Source: AC-37 sp045805345 (GTDB lineage: Bacteria > Actinomycetota > Thermoleophilia > Solirubrobacterales > Thermoleophilaceae). Taken from it: DNA of 15,655 nucleotides. The notes beneath the pieces are model-generated. The model searched no databases. It was not told where the DNA came from and saw nothing but the letters and a program-made list of their open reading frames with translations. Shown in pieces: positions 1 to 7,434 of the stretch. Within the stretch, counting starts at the first letter, position 1. Each line of letters opens with the position of its first letter. A program made the translations under genes and the position numbers. The stretch is taken from the NCBI GenBank assembly GCA_045805345.1, contig JBJMLK010000070.1, forward strand, positions 1 to 15,655, given 5' to 3'.

Positions 1-1
1 C

Positions 2-505
2 CTGCCGGTGATCGGCCCGTACGCGCCGGGCTCGTCGCGGCTCTGGGTGGCCGCCGGCTTCATGAAGTGGGGGCTCGCGACCGGAACGTTCGCCGGTCAG
101 CTGCTGGCGGACGAGATCGCCGAGCGCGACAACGGGTGGGCCCCGACGTTCAACCCCAACCGCCTGTCGCCCCGCTCGGCGCACGAGGTGGCCAAGCTCG
201 GCGCCAAGTTCAGCTTCGACTTCGTGGCCGACCGCGTGAAGCTGGCCGAGGCCGGCTCGGCCGACGAGGTGCCCGCGGGCGAGGCGAGGGTCGTCCGCGA
301 CGGGGTCGGCAAGACGGGCGTCTACCGCGACACGGGCGGCGGGCTGCACGCCGTGTCGCTGCGCTGCACGCACCTCGGCTGCCTGCTGCGCTTCAACTCC
401 GCCGAGACGAGCTGGGACTGCCCGTGCCACGGCTCGCGCTTCGACGTCGACGGCGGAGTGCTCGAGGGCCCGGCGGTGAGCCCGCTCGAGCCGCGGGACG
501 TCTGA
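2..505 (+). CDS. FAD-dependent oxidoreductase with C-terminal Rieske [2Fe-2S] domain (5' truncated)
   Basis: Only the last 167 codons are in the window; the frame is open to the left edge, so the start lies outside. The first part (VIGPYAPGSSRLWVAAGF, then MKWGLATGTFAGQLLADEI) looks like the C-terminal end of a DAO-type FAD oxidoreductase, where a WVAxGFxKWGxTxG segment caps the FAD site. After a linker comes a Rieske domain with CTHLGC (bases 365-382) and CPCHGSRF (from base 419). The Cys-x-His and Cys-x-x-His residues would hold the 2Fe-2S cluster, and the two additional Cys could form the disulfide known in bc1-type Rieske proteins. This FAD-plus-Rieske architecture is known in bacterial redox proteins of unclear substrate. 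The alpha/beta hydrolase starts 5 bases after the stop, so the two are probably co-transcribed. The Rieske call is firm; the FAD half rests on a short stretch. Confidence 0.85.
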   Translation: MPVIGPYAPGSSRLWVAAGFMKWGLATGTFAGQLLADEIAERDNGWAPTFNPNRLSPRSAHEVAKLGAKFSFDFVADRVKLAEAGSADEVPAGEARVVRDGVGKTGVYRDTGGGLHAVSLRCTHLGCLLRFNSAETSWDCPCHGSRFDVDGGVLEGPAVSPLEPRDV

Positions 506-510
506 GCACG

Positions 511-1365
511 GTGGCGATCGAGCGCTGGTGGGAGGCGGGCGAGCGCGTCGCGCTCGACCTCCGCGGCGCTGAGCGCGGGGTTTTCGTGCGCCGCATGGGC
601 GAGGGCGATCCGATCACGCTGCTGCACGGGTTCCCGAGCTCCTCGCACGACTGGGCCAAGGTCGCGCCGGCGCTGGCCGGGCGCCACGCTCTCCTCATGC
701 CGGACTTCCTCGGCTTCGGCGCGTCCGACAAGCCGCCCGGCCACGACTACTCGCTGGACGAGCAGACCGACCTCGTGGAGGCGCTGTGGGCCCGCGACGG
801 CGTGACCGCGACCGCGGTCGTGGCTCACGACTACGGCGTGTCGGTGGCGCAGGAGCTGCTGGCGCGGCGCGCCGACGGCGCGCTGGGGGTCGAGCTCACG
901 GCGCTCGGCCTGCTCAACGGCGGCCTCTACCCCGACGTCCACCGTCCGCAGCCGACCCAGGAGGCGCTGCTCGACCCGGAGCAGGGGCCGCAGCTCGCGG
1001 CGGCCATCAACGAGGAGCTGTTCGCGCAGAGCCTGCGGCCGACGTTCCCCGACGACTACGACGCGGCCGGCGACAGCGCCGAGATCTGGCGGTCGATGGA
1101 GCGCGACGACGGCATCCGCATCGTCCACAGGCTGATCCGCTACATGACCGACCGCCGCGAGAACGAGGCGCGCTGGACGGGCGCGCTCGAGACGACGGAC
1201 GTGCCGCTGCGCTTCGTGTGGGGGATGCTCGACCCGATCTCGGGGGCGCACATGGCCGAGCGGATCCGCGAGCGACGCCCCGACGCGGCACTCACGGCGC
1301 TCGACGACGTCGGTCACTGGCCACAGCTGGAGGCCCCCGACCGGGTGGCCGACGCGCTCGGTTGA
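511..1365 (+). CDS. MEST-like alpha/beta hydrolase (epoxide hydrolase / haloalkane dehalogenase type)
   Basis: A 284-residue alpha/beta-hydrolase fold enzyme. The GTG start at 511 is 5 bases after the upstream stop; the frame is open further upstream but only as an out-of-frame shadow of the Rieske gene. The oxyanion-hole HGFP lies at residues 39-42. The nucleophile elbow AHDYGVSVAQELL puts Asp107 where serine hydrolases have Ser, as in epoxide hydrolases and haloalkane dehalogenases. The catalytic His lies in DDVGHWPQLEAPD near the C-terminus, and the acid is probably in WGMLDPISG. From memory, HDYG-x-x-VAQELL, LLNGGLYPDVHRP, the DFLGFGASDKP segment and WGMLDP all resemble vertebrate MEST/PEG1 and its bacterial relatives more than classic dehalogenases. 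Substrate unknown. Probably in one operon with the Rieske oxidoreductase. Confidence 0.88.
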   Translation: MAIERWWEAGERVALDLRGAERGVFVRRMGEGDPITLLHGFPSSSHDWAKVAPALAGRHALLMPDFLGFGASDKPPGHDYSLDEQTDLVEALWARDGVTATAVVAHDYGVSVAQELLARRADGALGVELTALGLLNGGLYPDVHRPQPTQEALLDPEQGPQLAAAINEELFAQSLRPTFPDDYDAAGDSAEIWRSMERDDGIRIVHRLIRYMTDRRENEARWTGALETTDVPLRFVWGMLDPISGAHMAERIRERRPDAALTALDDVGHWPQLEAPDRVADALG

Positions 1366-1390
1366 ACTCGGCGCACGACGCCACTACGCT
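1362..1390 (+). promoter_or_regulatory. Putative sigma-70 type promoter for the zinc-ribbon/HATPase gene
   Basis: TTGAAC at 1362-1367, a 17-base spacer, then TACGCT at 1385-1390 (fits the actinobacterial TAnnnT -10). The -35 overlaps the hydrolase stop codon. It would give a leader of about 115 bases containing the hairpin at 1418-1437. This rests on pattern only. Confidence 0.4.
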
Positions 1391-1417
1391 GGTCGAACAA
1401 AGACCGACCCTTCGTTC

Positions 1418-1437
1418 CGGATCCCCCACGGGGTCCG
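1418..1437 (+). terminator. GC-rich hairpin, possible terminator or leader structure
   Basis: CGGA-T-CCCC pairs with GGGGTCCG around a 3-base loop: 8 base pairs with one bulged T. No T-run follows. It could end hydrolase transcripts or fold in the 5' leader of the next gene. Confidence 0.3.
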
Positions 1438-1512
1438 CCAGGGGAGGAGCCGGACCACAATGACTCGCCCTGGACGGCACGGTGCCGGACTCGGGCGAGG
1501 AGGAGAAGGTCC

Positions 1513-2085
1513 ATGCCGTACCTCGAATGCCCGGCCTGCCGCCTCAGGCTCTACAGCGCCGCGACTCGCTCCTGGATCGACGATGCGTGCCCCGTCTGCG
1601 GCGAGTCGCTCCTGGACGCCGTCAAGTGGTTCCCCAGCCCGAGCGGCGCCCGCACGCTCTGCCGTGAGTTCCCCTCGGCGCCGCAATCGATCCACAGCGC
1701 ACGCCACGCTCTGGACGGCCTATACGGGGAGCTCGGCGAGGAGCTCCATGACGTCGCGGTGCTGCTGATCAGCGAGCTCGCGACAAACAGCGTGAGGCAC
1801 TCGAAGGTGCGCGCCGGCGTGATCGAGGTCGTGGCGACGCTCACGCCGCGCTACCTGCGGGTCGAGGTCAGCGACGACGGCGAGGGATTCGATGCGCCGC
1901 CGGTCCCGGACGTCGAATCGGACTCGGGTCGCGGCCTCGAGCTCGTGCAGGAGCTGGCCGACCGGTGGGGCCGGCCGACCGGCATGCGCACCTGCGTCTG
2001 GTTCGAGCTCGACCGCGTCACCCAGCCGTTGCACAGCGCGCCGCCACTCGAGCCACGTGTGAAGGAGCTCGAGGAGACCGCCTGA
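1513..2085 (+). CDS. Zinc-ribbon plus HATPase_c (RsbW-like) anti-sigma/regulatory ATPase
   Basis: A 190-residue protein. The ATG at 1513 follows a strong AGGAGGAGAAGG ribosome binding site at 1498-1509. The N-terminus holds a putative zinc ribbon: CPAC (Cys6, Cys9) and CPVC (Cys26, Cys29). From about residue 55 to 168 is a GHKL ATPase domain: N box around Glu88-Asn92 (LISELATNSVRHS), G1 box VSDDGEGFD (119-127) and G2 box GRGLELVQELADRWG (139-153). This layout matches the HATPase_c2 group of RsbW/SpoIIAB-like serine kinases that bind sigma factors or anti-anti-sigma proteins. No sigma factor or STAS gene lies beside it, so the partner is unknown. Solo proteins of this kind are common in actinobacteria. 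The zinc ribbon is an unusual addition and could sense metal or redox state; that is speculation. Confidence 0.85.
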   Translation: MPYLECPACRLRLYSAATRSWIDDACPVCGESLLDAVKWFPSPSGARTLCREFPSAPQSIHSARHALDGLYGELGEELHDVAVLLISELATNSVRHSKVRAGVIEVVATLTPRYLRVEVSDDGEGFDAPPVPDVESDSGRGLELVQELADRWGRPTGMRTCVWFELDRVTQPLHSAPPLEPRVKELEETA

Positions 2086-2119
2086 CCGATCGCGGTGTGC
2101 CGCTCGCCACAATGCCGGC

Positions 2120-2818
2120 GTGGCTAGGGAGCGCGACCTCGGAGCGCCGCTCGAGTGGACCCCCGCGCGAGAGCCCGGGCGCGAGGCGCTCGACGGGCGA
2201 TTCGTGCGGCTGGAGCCGCTGGCCGGCTCGCATCGCGACGCGCTGTTCGCGTGCCTCCACACCGGCGACGGAGGCCTCTGGGATTACCTGCCGTACGGCC
2301 CATTCGGCGAGCCCGGCTGGCGCGACTGGTTCGCGGGCGCGGCAGCGTCCGAGGACCCGCTCTTCTTCGCCGTGGTGGACCGGGACGGCGGCAGGCCGGT
2401 CGGGCAGGGCAGCTACCTGCGAATCGAGCCCGGCCACGGGGTGATCGAGATCGGCCACCTGGCCTTCAGCCCGGCGCTCCAGCGCACGCGTGGCGCCACC
2501 GAGGCGGTCTACCTCCTCGCACGCCACGCCTTCGACGTTTTGGGCTACCGGCGGCTCGAGTGGAAGTGCAACGCGCTCAACGCCCGCTCGCGCGCGGCCG
2601 CCGAGCGGCTCGGCTTCACGTTCGAGGGCGTCTTCCGCCAGCACATGGTCGTGAAGGGACGCAACCGCGACACGGCCTGGTACGCGATCGTCGACGGCGA
2701 CTGGCCGCGCGTGCGCGCCGCGTTCGAGGCGTGGCTCGAGCCCGGCAACTTCGACCACGACGGGCGCCAGCGCACGCCACTCGCGGCTCTGCGGGAGACT
2801 TCCGGGCCGTGGCGCTGA
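2120..2818 (+). CDS. GNAT family N-acetyltransferase (RimJ/RimL-like)
   Basis: A 232-residue acetyltransferase starting at GTG 2120. No clear ribosome binding site precedes it, so the start is uncertain by some codons. GRFVRLEPL at residues 26-34 and WDYLPYGPF at 54-62 are typical of the Acetyltransf_3/RimJ-RimL group. The acetyl-CoA motif A region is IGHLAFSPALQRTRGATEAVYLL (residues 111-133), followed by YRRLEWKCNALN and SRAAAERLGFTFEG (157-170), which form the usual last strands of the fold. Family members transfer acetyl groups to protein N-termini or small amines; this one's substrate cannot be told. Its 3' end overlaps the reductase start by 10 bases, indicating translational coupling. 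Confidence 0.88.
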   Translation: MARERDLGAPLEWTPAREPGREALDGRFVRLEPLAGSHRDALFACLHTGDGGLWDYLPYGPFGEPGWRDWFAGAAASEDPLFFAVVDRDGGRPVGQGSYLRIEPGHGVIEIGHLAFSPALQRTRGATEAVYLLARHAFDVLGYRRLEWKCNALNARSRAAAERLGFTFEGVFRQHMVVKGRNRDTAWYAIVDGDWPRVRAAFEAWLEPGNFDHDGRQRTPLAALRETSGPWR

Positions 2819-3453
2819 CGCTCACCATCACCACGTCGCTCGACGGGTTCGTCGCGGGGCCGAACGTCTCGCTCGAGCACCCGCTCGGCGTGGGCGGCGA
2901 GCGGCTCCACGACTGGGCGTTCGCCACGCGCGCCTGGAACGAGAGCCACGGCAGAGAGGGCGGCGAGGGCGGCGTCGACAGCGACGTGATCGAGGAGGGG
3001 ATCGGGCGCGCCGGGGCGACGATCATGGGCCGGCGGATGTTCAGCGGCGGCGAGGGGCCGTGGGAGCACGACCCGAACGCCGACGCGTGGTGGGGCGACG
3101 AGCCGCCGTTCCACCACCCGGTGTTCGTGTTGACCCACCACGCGCGCGAGCCGGTGGTCAAGGAGGGCGGGACGACGTTCACGTTCGTGACCGACGGGAT
3201 CGAGTCCGCCCTCGAGCAGGCGCGCGCGGCGGCGGGCGACAAGGACGTGTCGATCGCCGGCGGCGCCGACGTGGCCCAGCAGTACCTCAACGCGGGGCTG
3301 CTCGACGAGCTGCAGATCCACGTCGCGCCGATCCTGCTGGGCGACGGCGTGCGGCTGTTCGACCGGCTCGACGCCGACCGGATCGAGCTCGAGCAGGTGC
3401 GGGTGCTGGCGTCGGACGCGGTGGCGCACCTCACCTATCGCCGCGTCAGGTGA
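2809..3453 (+). CDS. RibD C-terminal/DHFR-like reductase
   Basis: A 214-residue protein of the RibD_C (dihydrofolate-reductase fold) family. The chosen start is GTG 2809, preceded by GGGAG at 2793-2797 and overlapping the end of the acetyltransferase gene. Supporting motifs are TITTSLDGFVAGPN (residues 6-19, the usual N-terminal strand and loop), ATIMGRRMF (70-78), and SIAGGADVAQQYL (148-160), the NADPH-binding Gly-rich turn. These are followed by DELQIHVAPILLGDGVRLF (166-184), the family's C-terminal signature. Stand-alone members are widespread in actinobacteria and often lack a known substrate; there is no deaminase domain, so it is not full RibD. The 3' end overlaps the convergent SARP-like gene by 8 bases. 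Confidence 0.9.
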   Translation: MALTLTITTSLDGFVAGPNVSLEHPLGVGGERLHDWAFATRAWNESHGREGGEGGVDSDVIEEGIGRAGATIMGRRMFSGGEGPWEHDPNADAWWGDEPPFHHPVFVLTHHAREPVVKEGGTTFTFVTDGIESALEQARAAAGDKDVSIAGGADVAQQYLNAGLLDELQIHVAPILLGDGVRLFDRLDADRIELEQVRVLASDAVAHLTYRRVR

Positions 3454-6400
3454 CGGCCGCGGCCCGAGCCGCCCACGCGTCCATCCCGAGCTCCCGGTAG
3501 GCGGCCCCCGCCTCGGCGAGCAGCGCCTCGGCGCGCTCGGCGTCGCCGGTCGCGGCGCGCGCGAGCAGCATGTCCGCCAGCCCCTGCTGCGCGTGGGCGA
3601 GCCACGGGCGGGCGCGCATCCGGCCCTCGATCTCGATCGCGGTCTGGAAGTGTCGCTCGGCGTCGTCGTAGCGCTCGAGCGCGGCAGCCAGTCCTCCGAG
3701 GGCCCGTGCGGCGGACCCGAACGCCGCCTCGACCGGGGCAACCGCGTACGCCTGCTCGTGAGGGAGCAGCAGGTCGTAGAGCAGCGCCGCCCCGTCGCGC
3801 TCTCCGAGGGCGGCGCATGGATCGGCGAGCAGCACCATGGCCAGGACCCACTCGGCGTCGAGATGCTCGTGCTCGAGATCCCGGGCGAGCAGGTCGGCGA
3901 GGACCGCGCGGGCGGCGTCATCGCGCCCGATCTCGGCGTCGAGATGTGCCAGGGCGCAGCGGAACCGCAGCAGGCTCGGGTACTCGGCCACCGAGCGCTC
4001 GATCACCTCGGCGAGCTCGGCGAGGCGGCCCTGCGCGCGACGGAGGACGAACAGCTCGAGGCGGTACGAGACGACGGCGTTCCAGCTCTCGGCCCGCTCC
4101 CCCAGGGCGAGCGTCTCGCCGATGAGGCGCTCGGCGTCGTCGAAGCGACCCTCCATGAGCGCGAGCATCGTCCGGCCGGTACCAACGTGCCAGCGCCGCG
4201 CCGGCTGGCGCAGCTCGTCCGCGAGGCGCTCGAGCGCGTCCAGCTCGACGTCGACCGCCGCGCGGTCGGCGAGCTGCCAGACGAGGTGCAGCGCGTGGTC
4301 GTGGCCGGCGAACGTCTTTTCGCGGTCGCCGATCTGCTCCCCGAGCGCGATCACCCGGCGTGCCGCGGCGAGACCCTCACTCACCAGGTGCGGCGCCTCG
4401 GTCGCCGTCCGGGCGCCGGCGAGGACGTGCGCGAGCGTCGCCGGGTCGCCGATCGCCTCGGCCATCGCCAGCGCCTCGTCCGCCAAGCGCACCCGGCGCT
4501 CCCTCAGGGGCTCGTCGCGCAGCGCCGCGGCGAGGCGCGCGGTCAACATCGCACGCTCGCGGCTCGGACCCTCGCCGGCGGCCGCCAGCGCCCGTTCGAG
4601 CAGCGGGACGAGCTCGGGGTCGCTGCTGGCCCGTGCCCAGCCGAACCGGCCGCCGTAGACCAGTGCGATCGGCGCCAGCAGATCGGGGCGCCCCGCGGCG
4701 TCGGCGGCGTCGGCGGCGTCGCGCAGAACGGCGCGCGACTCGCGGGCGCTACCCGACCGGCTCAGTGCGTCCCCCAGAGCGAGCTGCAGCTCGCACGCGG
4801 TCTGCGCGTCGCCCGCGCCCGTTGTCTCGATCACGCGCAGGGCCGAGCCGTAGTGGCGCGCGGCCTCCTCGTAGCCGTGCTGGCGCACCGCCACCTCCCC
4901 CGCCCGCCGCGCGTAGTCGAGCGCCTTCGGCGCGACCGCGCTGCCCGCCTCCAGGTAGTGGTGCGCGAGCTCGGCGAGATGCGGGTCGGGGTTCGACGCG
5001 AACGCCGCCTCGAGCGCCTCGGCGGTGGCCCGGTGCAGTCGCATCCGTCGCGGAGCCGGGAGGGTCTCGTAGAGGGCGTCGCGGACGAGGATGTGCGAGA
5101 AGCGCAGCCGGCCGCCGCCACCCGGCACCGCGTCGATCAGGCGTGCGCTGGCCGCCTCGTCGAGCGCCTCGAACAGCGCGTCCTCGCCGAGGCCGCTCAC
5201 GCGCGCGATCGGGTCGGGATCGAACTCGCGACCCATCACCGACGCGACGGCAAGCACCGCTCGGCACTCGTCCGACTGCCGGCGCAGCCGGCGGCCGATC
5301 GCGTCGCTGACGCCCGCGGGGATCGGCAGGTCGTCGCCGACGGCCCCCTCCGTCGCGAGCAGCCGGCCGAGCTCGGTGGCAAACAGCGGGTTTCCCTGTG
5401 TGCCGGCCTGCACGCGCTCGGCCAGCTCGCGCTCCGGGCCCCTGCCCATCGCCAGCCCGAGGAGGCGCGCGGTGTCGTGCTCCGTGAGCCCGGCGAGCGC
5501 GACCCGCTGCACGGCGGGCCGGCGCTCGAGGTCGGCCAGCGCCTCGTCGAGGTCGGCGCCCACCTCGGTGTCGCGGTAGCAGCCGACGATCAAGAGCGGC
5601 GCGGCGAGCTGCGCGGCGGCGAAGCGCAGGAGCAGCAGCGACTCGGCGTCGGCCGCGTGGAGGTCGTCGAGGAGCACGACGAGCGGCCGTGACTCGGCCA
5701 CGGCGCGTAGGAACGCGGCGACCGCCTCGAGCAGGCGGAAGCGCGCCCCCTCCGAGAGGGCCGCATCGGGCGCCGGCAGGTCCGGCAACGCGTCGCGCAG
5801 CTCCGGCAGCAGGCCGGCGACCTCGCCCGGCGCCGTGCCGAGCTGCTCCCGCAGCTCCCCGGGCGCGGCGTGGCGGACGTACTCGCGCAGCGCCTGCACC
5901 CACGGCCAGTAGGGCGGCGCGCCGCCCGCCTCCCAGCAGCGGCCCACCAGCACGCGCGCGTCGCGCGAGCGGGCGGCTTCGAGCAGCTCATCCGCCAGGC
6001 GGCTCTTGCCGATGCCGGGCTCGCCCGCCACCAACACCACGCGACCCCGCCCCGCGCGGGCATCCTCGAGGGCGCCCAGCAGCACGCCGAGCTCGGCCGC
6101 GCGTCCCACGAAGGTCTCGCTCACCTCCGGCCCGGCCTTGGCCCGCGGTGCCGGAGGGACGTGGTCGAGCGCGGGGTCCTGGCGCAGGATCGCCTCCTGG
6201 AGCTCGCGCAGCTCGCGGCTCGGCTCGATCCCGAGCTCGCCGGTCAGCGCGCTGCGCGCGTCCCGGTACGCCTCGAGGGCCTCGGCCTGCCGGCCGGCGC
6301 GGTAGAGCGCGCGCATGAGCTGCGCGCGCGGGCGCTCGCGATGCGGGTGGGCCGCGATGAGCGACTCCAGCTCGCCGACGAGCGCCGAGTCGCGGCCGAG

Positions 6401-6892
6401 CGCCAGGTCGGCGTCGATGCGGTCCTCCGTCGCGGCGATCCGGAGCTCCTCGAGCCGGCCGATCTCTGACTGCGCGAACGGCTCGTAGGCGACGTCGGCG
6501 AGCGGCTGGCCGCGCCACAGCCCGAGCGCCTCGCCGAGCAGCTCGCGCGCCCGAGCGCGATCGGGCTCGGCGCCCGCCTCGGCCAGCAGGCGCTCGAACC
6601 GGCTCAGGTCGAGCTGGCCGTCGCGCACGGTCAGGACGTAGCCGGGCGGCTGGGTTCGGAGCACGTCGGGACCCAGCGCCTTCCTCAGCTGCGAGACGTG
6701 CACCTGAAGCGCCTTGGCGGCGGTGTCCGGCGGGCGCTCGCCCCAGAGCGAGTCGATCAGGCGATCGCTCGACAGCACCTCGTTCGCGTGCAGCAGGAGA
6801 ACCGCGAGCAGGGCGCGCTGCTTCCCGCCGCCGAGCGGCACCACGCCGCCGTCCACGGCGACCTCGAGCGGCCCCAGGATGCGGAAGTCCAT
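3446..6892 (-). CDS. SARP/AfsR-like transcriptional regulator with BTAD, AAA ATPase and TPR-like C-terminus
   Basis: A 1148-residue regulator. An OmpR-type winged helix occupies about residues 1-92 (MDFRILGPLEVAVDGGVVPL, then LIDSLWGERPPDTAAKALQVHVSQLRKAL). A bacterial transcriptional activation (BTAD) domain follows at about 97-242, ending in GELGIEPSRELRELQEAIL. The NTPase domain begins at FVGRAAELGVLLGAL (261) and has Walker A GEPGIGKS (290-297) and Walker B VVLLDD (405-410). The remainder, from about residue 640, is Ala/Leu-rich helical sequence with TPR-like repeats. There is no C-terminal LuxR helix-turn-helix. Proteins of this kind (AfsR and its relatives) activate secondary-metabolite or morphological genes by binding direct repeats with 11-bp period, and such repeats lie just upstream (6928-6960). 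No ribosome binding site is visible before ATG 6892. It is a candidate regulator of the adjacent RiPP locus; proximity is the only evidence. Confidence 0.93.
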   Translation of the reverse strand: MDFRILGPLEVAVDGGVVPLGGGKQRALLAVLLLHANEVLSSDRLIDSLWGERPPDTAAKALQVHVSQLRKALGPDVLRTQPPGYVLTVRDGQLDLSRFERLLAEAGAEPDRARARELLGEALGLWRGQPLADVAYEPFAQSEIGRLEELRIAATEDRIDADLALGRDSALVGELESLIAAHPHRERPRAQLMRALYRAGRQAEALEAYRDARSALTGELGIEPSRELRELQEAILRQDPALDHVPPAPRAKAGPEVSETFVGRAAELGVLLGALEDARAGRGRVVLVAGEPGIGKSRLADELLEAARSRDARVLVGRCWEAGGAPPYWPWVQALREYVRHAAPGELREQLGTAPGEVAGLLPELRDALPDLPAPDAALSEGARFRLLEAVAAFLRAVAESRPLVVLLDDLHAADAESLLLLRFAAAQLAAPLLIVGCYRDTEVGADLDEALADLERRPAVQRVALAGLTEHDTARLLGLAMGRGPERELAERVQAGTQGNPLFATELGRLLATEGAVGDDLPIPAGVSDAIGRRLRRQSDECRAVLAVASVMGREFDPDPIARVSGLGEDALFEALDEAASARLIDAVPGGGGRLRFSHILVRDALYETLPAPRRMRLHRATAEALEAAFASNPDPHLAELAHHYLEAGSAVAPKALDYARRAGEVAVRQHGYEEAARHYGSALRVIETTGAGDAQTACELQLALGDALSRSGSARESRAVLRDAADAADAAGRPDLLAPIALVYGGRFGWARASSDPELVPLLERALAAAGEGPSRERAMLTARLAAALRDEPLRERRVRLADEALAMAEAIGDPATLAHVLAGARTATEAPHLVSEGLAAARRVIALGEQIGDREKTFAGHDHALHLVWQLADRAAVDVELDALERLADELRQPARRWHVGTGRTMLALMEGRFDDAERLIGETLALGERAESWNAVVSYRLELFVLRRAQGRLAELAEVIERSVAEYPSLLRFRCALAHLDAEIGRDDAARAVLADLLARDLEHEHLDAEWVLAMVLLADPCAALGERDGAALLYDLLLPHEQAYAVAPVEAAFGSAARALGGLAAALERYDDAERHFQTAIEIEGRMRARPWLAHAQQGLADMLLARAATGDAERAEALLAEAGAAYRELGMDAWAARAAAVT

Positions 6893-6927
6893 TGCGACGG
6901 GCGCGAACGTACCACCCCGGGCGGGGC

Positions 6928-6960
6928 CTTTACCGGGGCGTTACCGCGGCTTTGGCGCCT
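6928..6960 (+). promoter_or_regulatory. Three 11-bp direct repeats, candidate SARP operator
   Basis: Consecutive 11-mers CTTTACCGGGG (6928-6938), CGTTACCGCGG (6939-6949) and CTTTGGCGCCT (6950-6960) line up with consensus C-K-T-T-A-C-C-G. SARP proteins bind short direct repeats with 11-bp period near the -35 region. A GATGGT at 6966-6971 sits about where a -10 would follow. The site lies between the divergent SARP-like gene and the small membrane protein and could control both. Confidence 0.5.
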
Positions 6961-7009
6961 GAGCGGATGGTGTGCCGCGTCAACCGTCCCGACCCATGGA
7001 GGTCATCGA

Positions 7010-7300
7010 ATGTCCGGTATCGCTCCCACCACAGTCCCGCTCAGGGTCCGCAACACGCGCGCCCTCGTCGCCGCCCTGCTGCTCCTCGGCGCCGTCGTCG
7101 CCGTCACGCTCGTCCTCGTGATCGGCGGATCCGACAACACCAGCCACACGAGCTTCGCCCCGACCAGCCAGGTCGGCGGACCGAACGAGGCCGTGCGCGG
7201 TCAGGCCGCGGCGTCGGCCTCGGGGTCGTCCATTTCCGAGACGGGTGGCCCGAACGAGTCCGCACGCGGCCAGGTCGCAGCTTCGGCGAGCCGGCCGTAG
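7010..7300 (+). CDS. Small membrane-anchored protein with duplicated GGPNE-RGQ repeat
   Basis: A 96-residue protein. ATG 7010 follows GGAGG at 6998-7002 with good spacing, which decides the start over the longer open frame. Residues 1-16 are basic; 17-39 form one transmembrane helix (ALVAALLLLGAVVAVTLVLV). The rest is Ser/Thr/Ala-rich and contains two copies of a 17-residue unit: GGPNEAVRGQAAASAS (56-71) and GGPNESARGQVAASAS (79-94). The basic N-terminus suggests the tail is outside the cell. No function is recognised. The gene is divergent from the SARP-like regulator, shares its putative operator region, and ends facing the RiPP precursor, so it may be a SARP target. The strong ribosome binding site and helix make it a real gene; the role is unknown. 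Confidence 0.8.
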   Translation: MSGIAPTTVPLRVRNTRALVAALLLLGAVVAVTLVLVIGGSDNTSHTSFAPTSQVGGPNEAVRGQAAASASGSSISETGGPNESARGQVAASASRP

Positions 7301-7314
7301 TCGGGACGGGGTCG

Positions 7315-7347
7315 CGCCGGCCGGCCGGGGCCTCCGGCCGGCCGGCG
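7315..7347. terminator. Perfect 14-bp hairpin between convergent genes
   Basis: CGCCGGCCGGCCGG (7315-7328) pairs exactly with CCGGCCGGCCGGCG (7334-7347) around the loop GGCCT. It lies 15 bases after the small membrane protein stop and downstream of the - strand RiPP precursor, so it could end both transcripts. No T-run follows on either strand. Two further perfect 12-base palindromes, TCCGGATCCGGA (7356-7367) and TCGGCGCGCCGA (7384-7395), fill the rest of this 134-base gap. Confidence 0.55.
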
Positions 7348-7434
7348 ACGGCCGTTCCGGATCCGGATCGAAGACAGGGGTGATCGGCGCGCCGAGCGCG
7401 CCCAGGGGTACTGCGTCGAAAGCCGGTTAGCGCG

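Noticed and set aside
67..510. Upstream extension of the MEST-like hydrolase reading frame
   Set aside because: Arg-rich out-of-frame translation of the Rieske gene; GTG 511 just after that gene's stop is the sensible start.
1460..1768. Small + strand ORF overlapping the start of the zinc-ribbon/HATPase gene
   Set aside because: No ribosome binding site or recognisable motif; it runs into the real gene in another frame.
3593..5692. 699-codon + strand ORF inside the SARP-like gene
   Set aside because: Antisense shadow of a gene with clear BTAD, Walker A and Walker B motifs; no recognisable protein.
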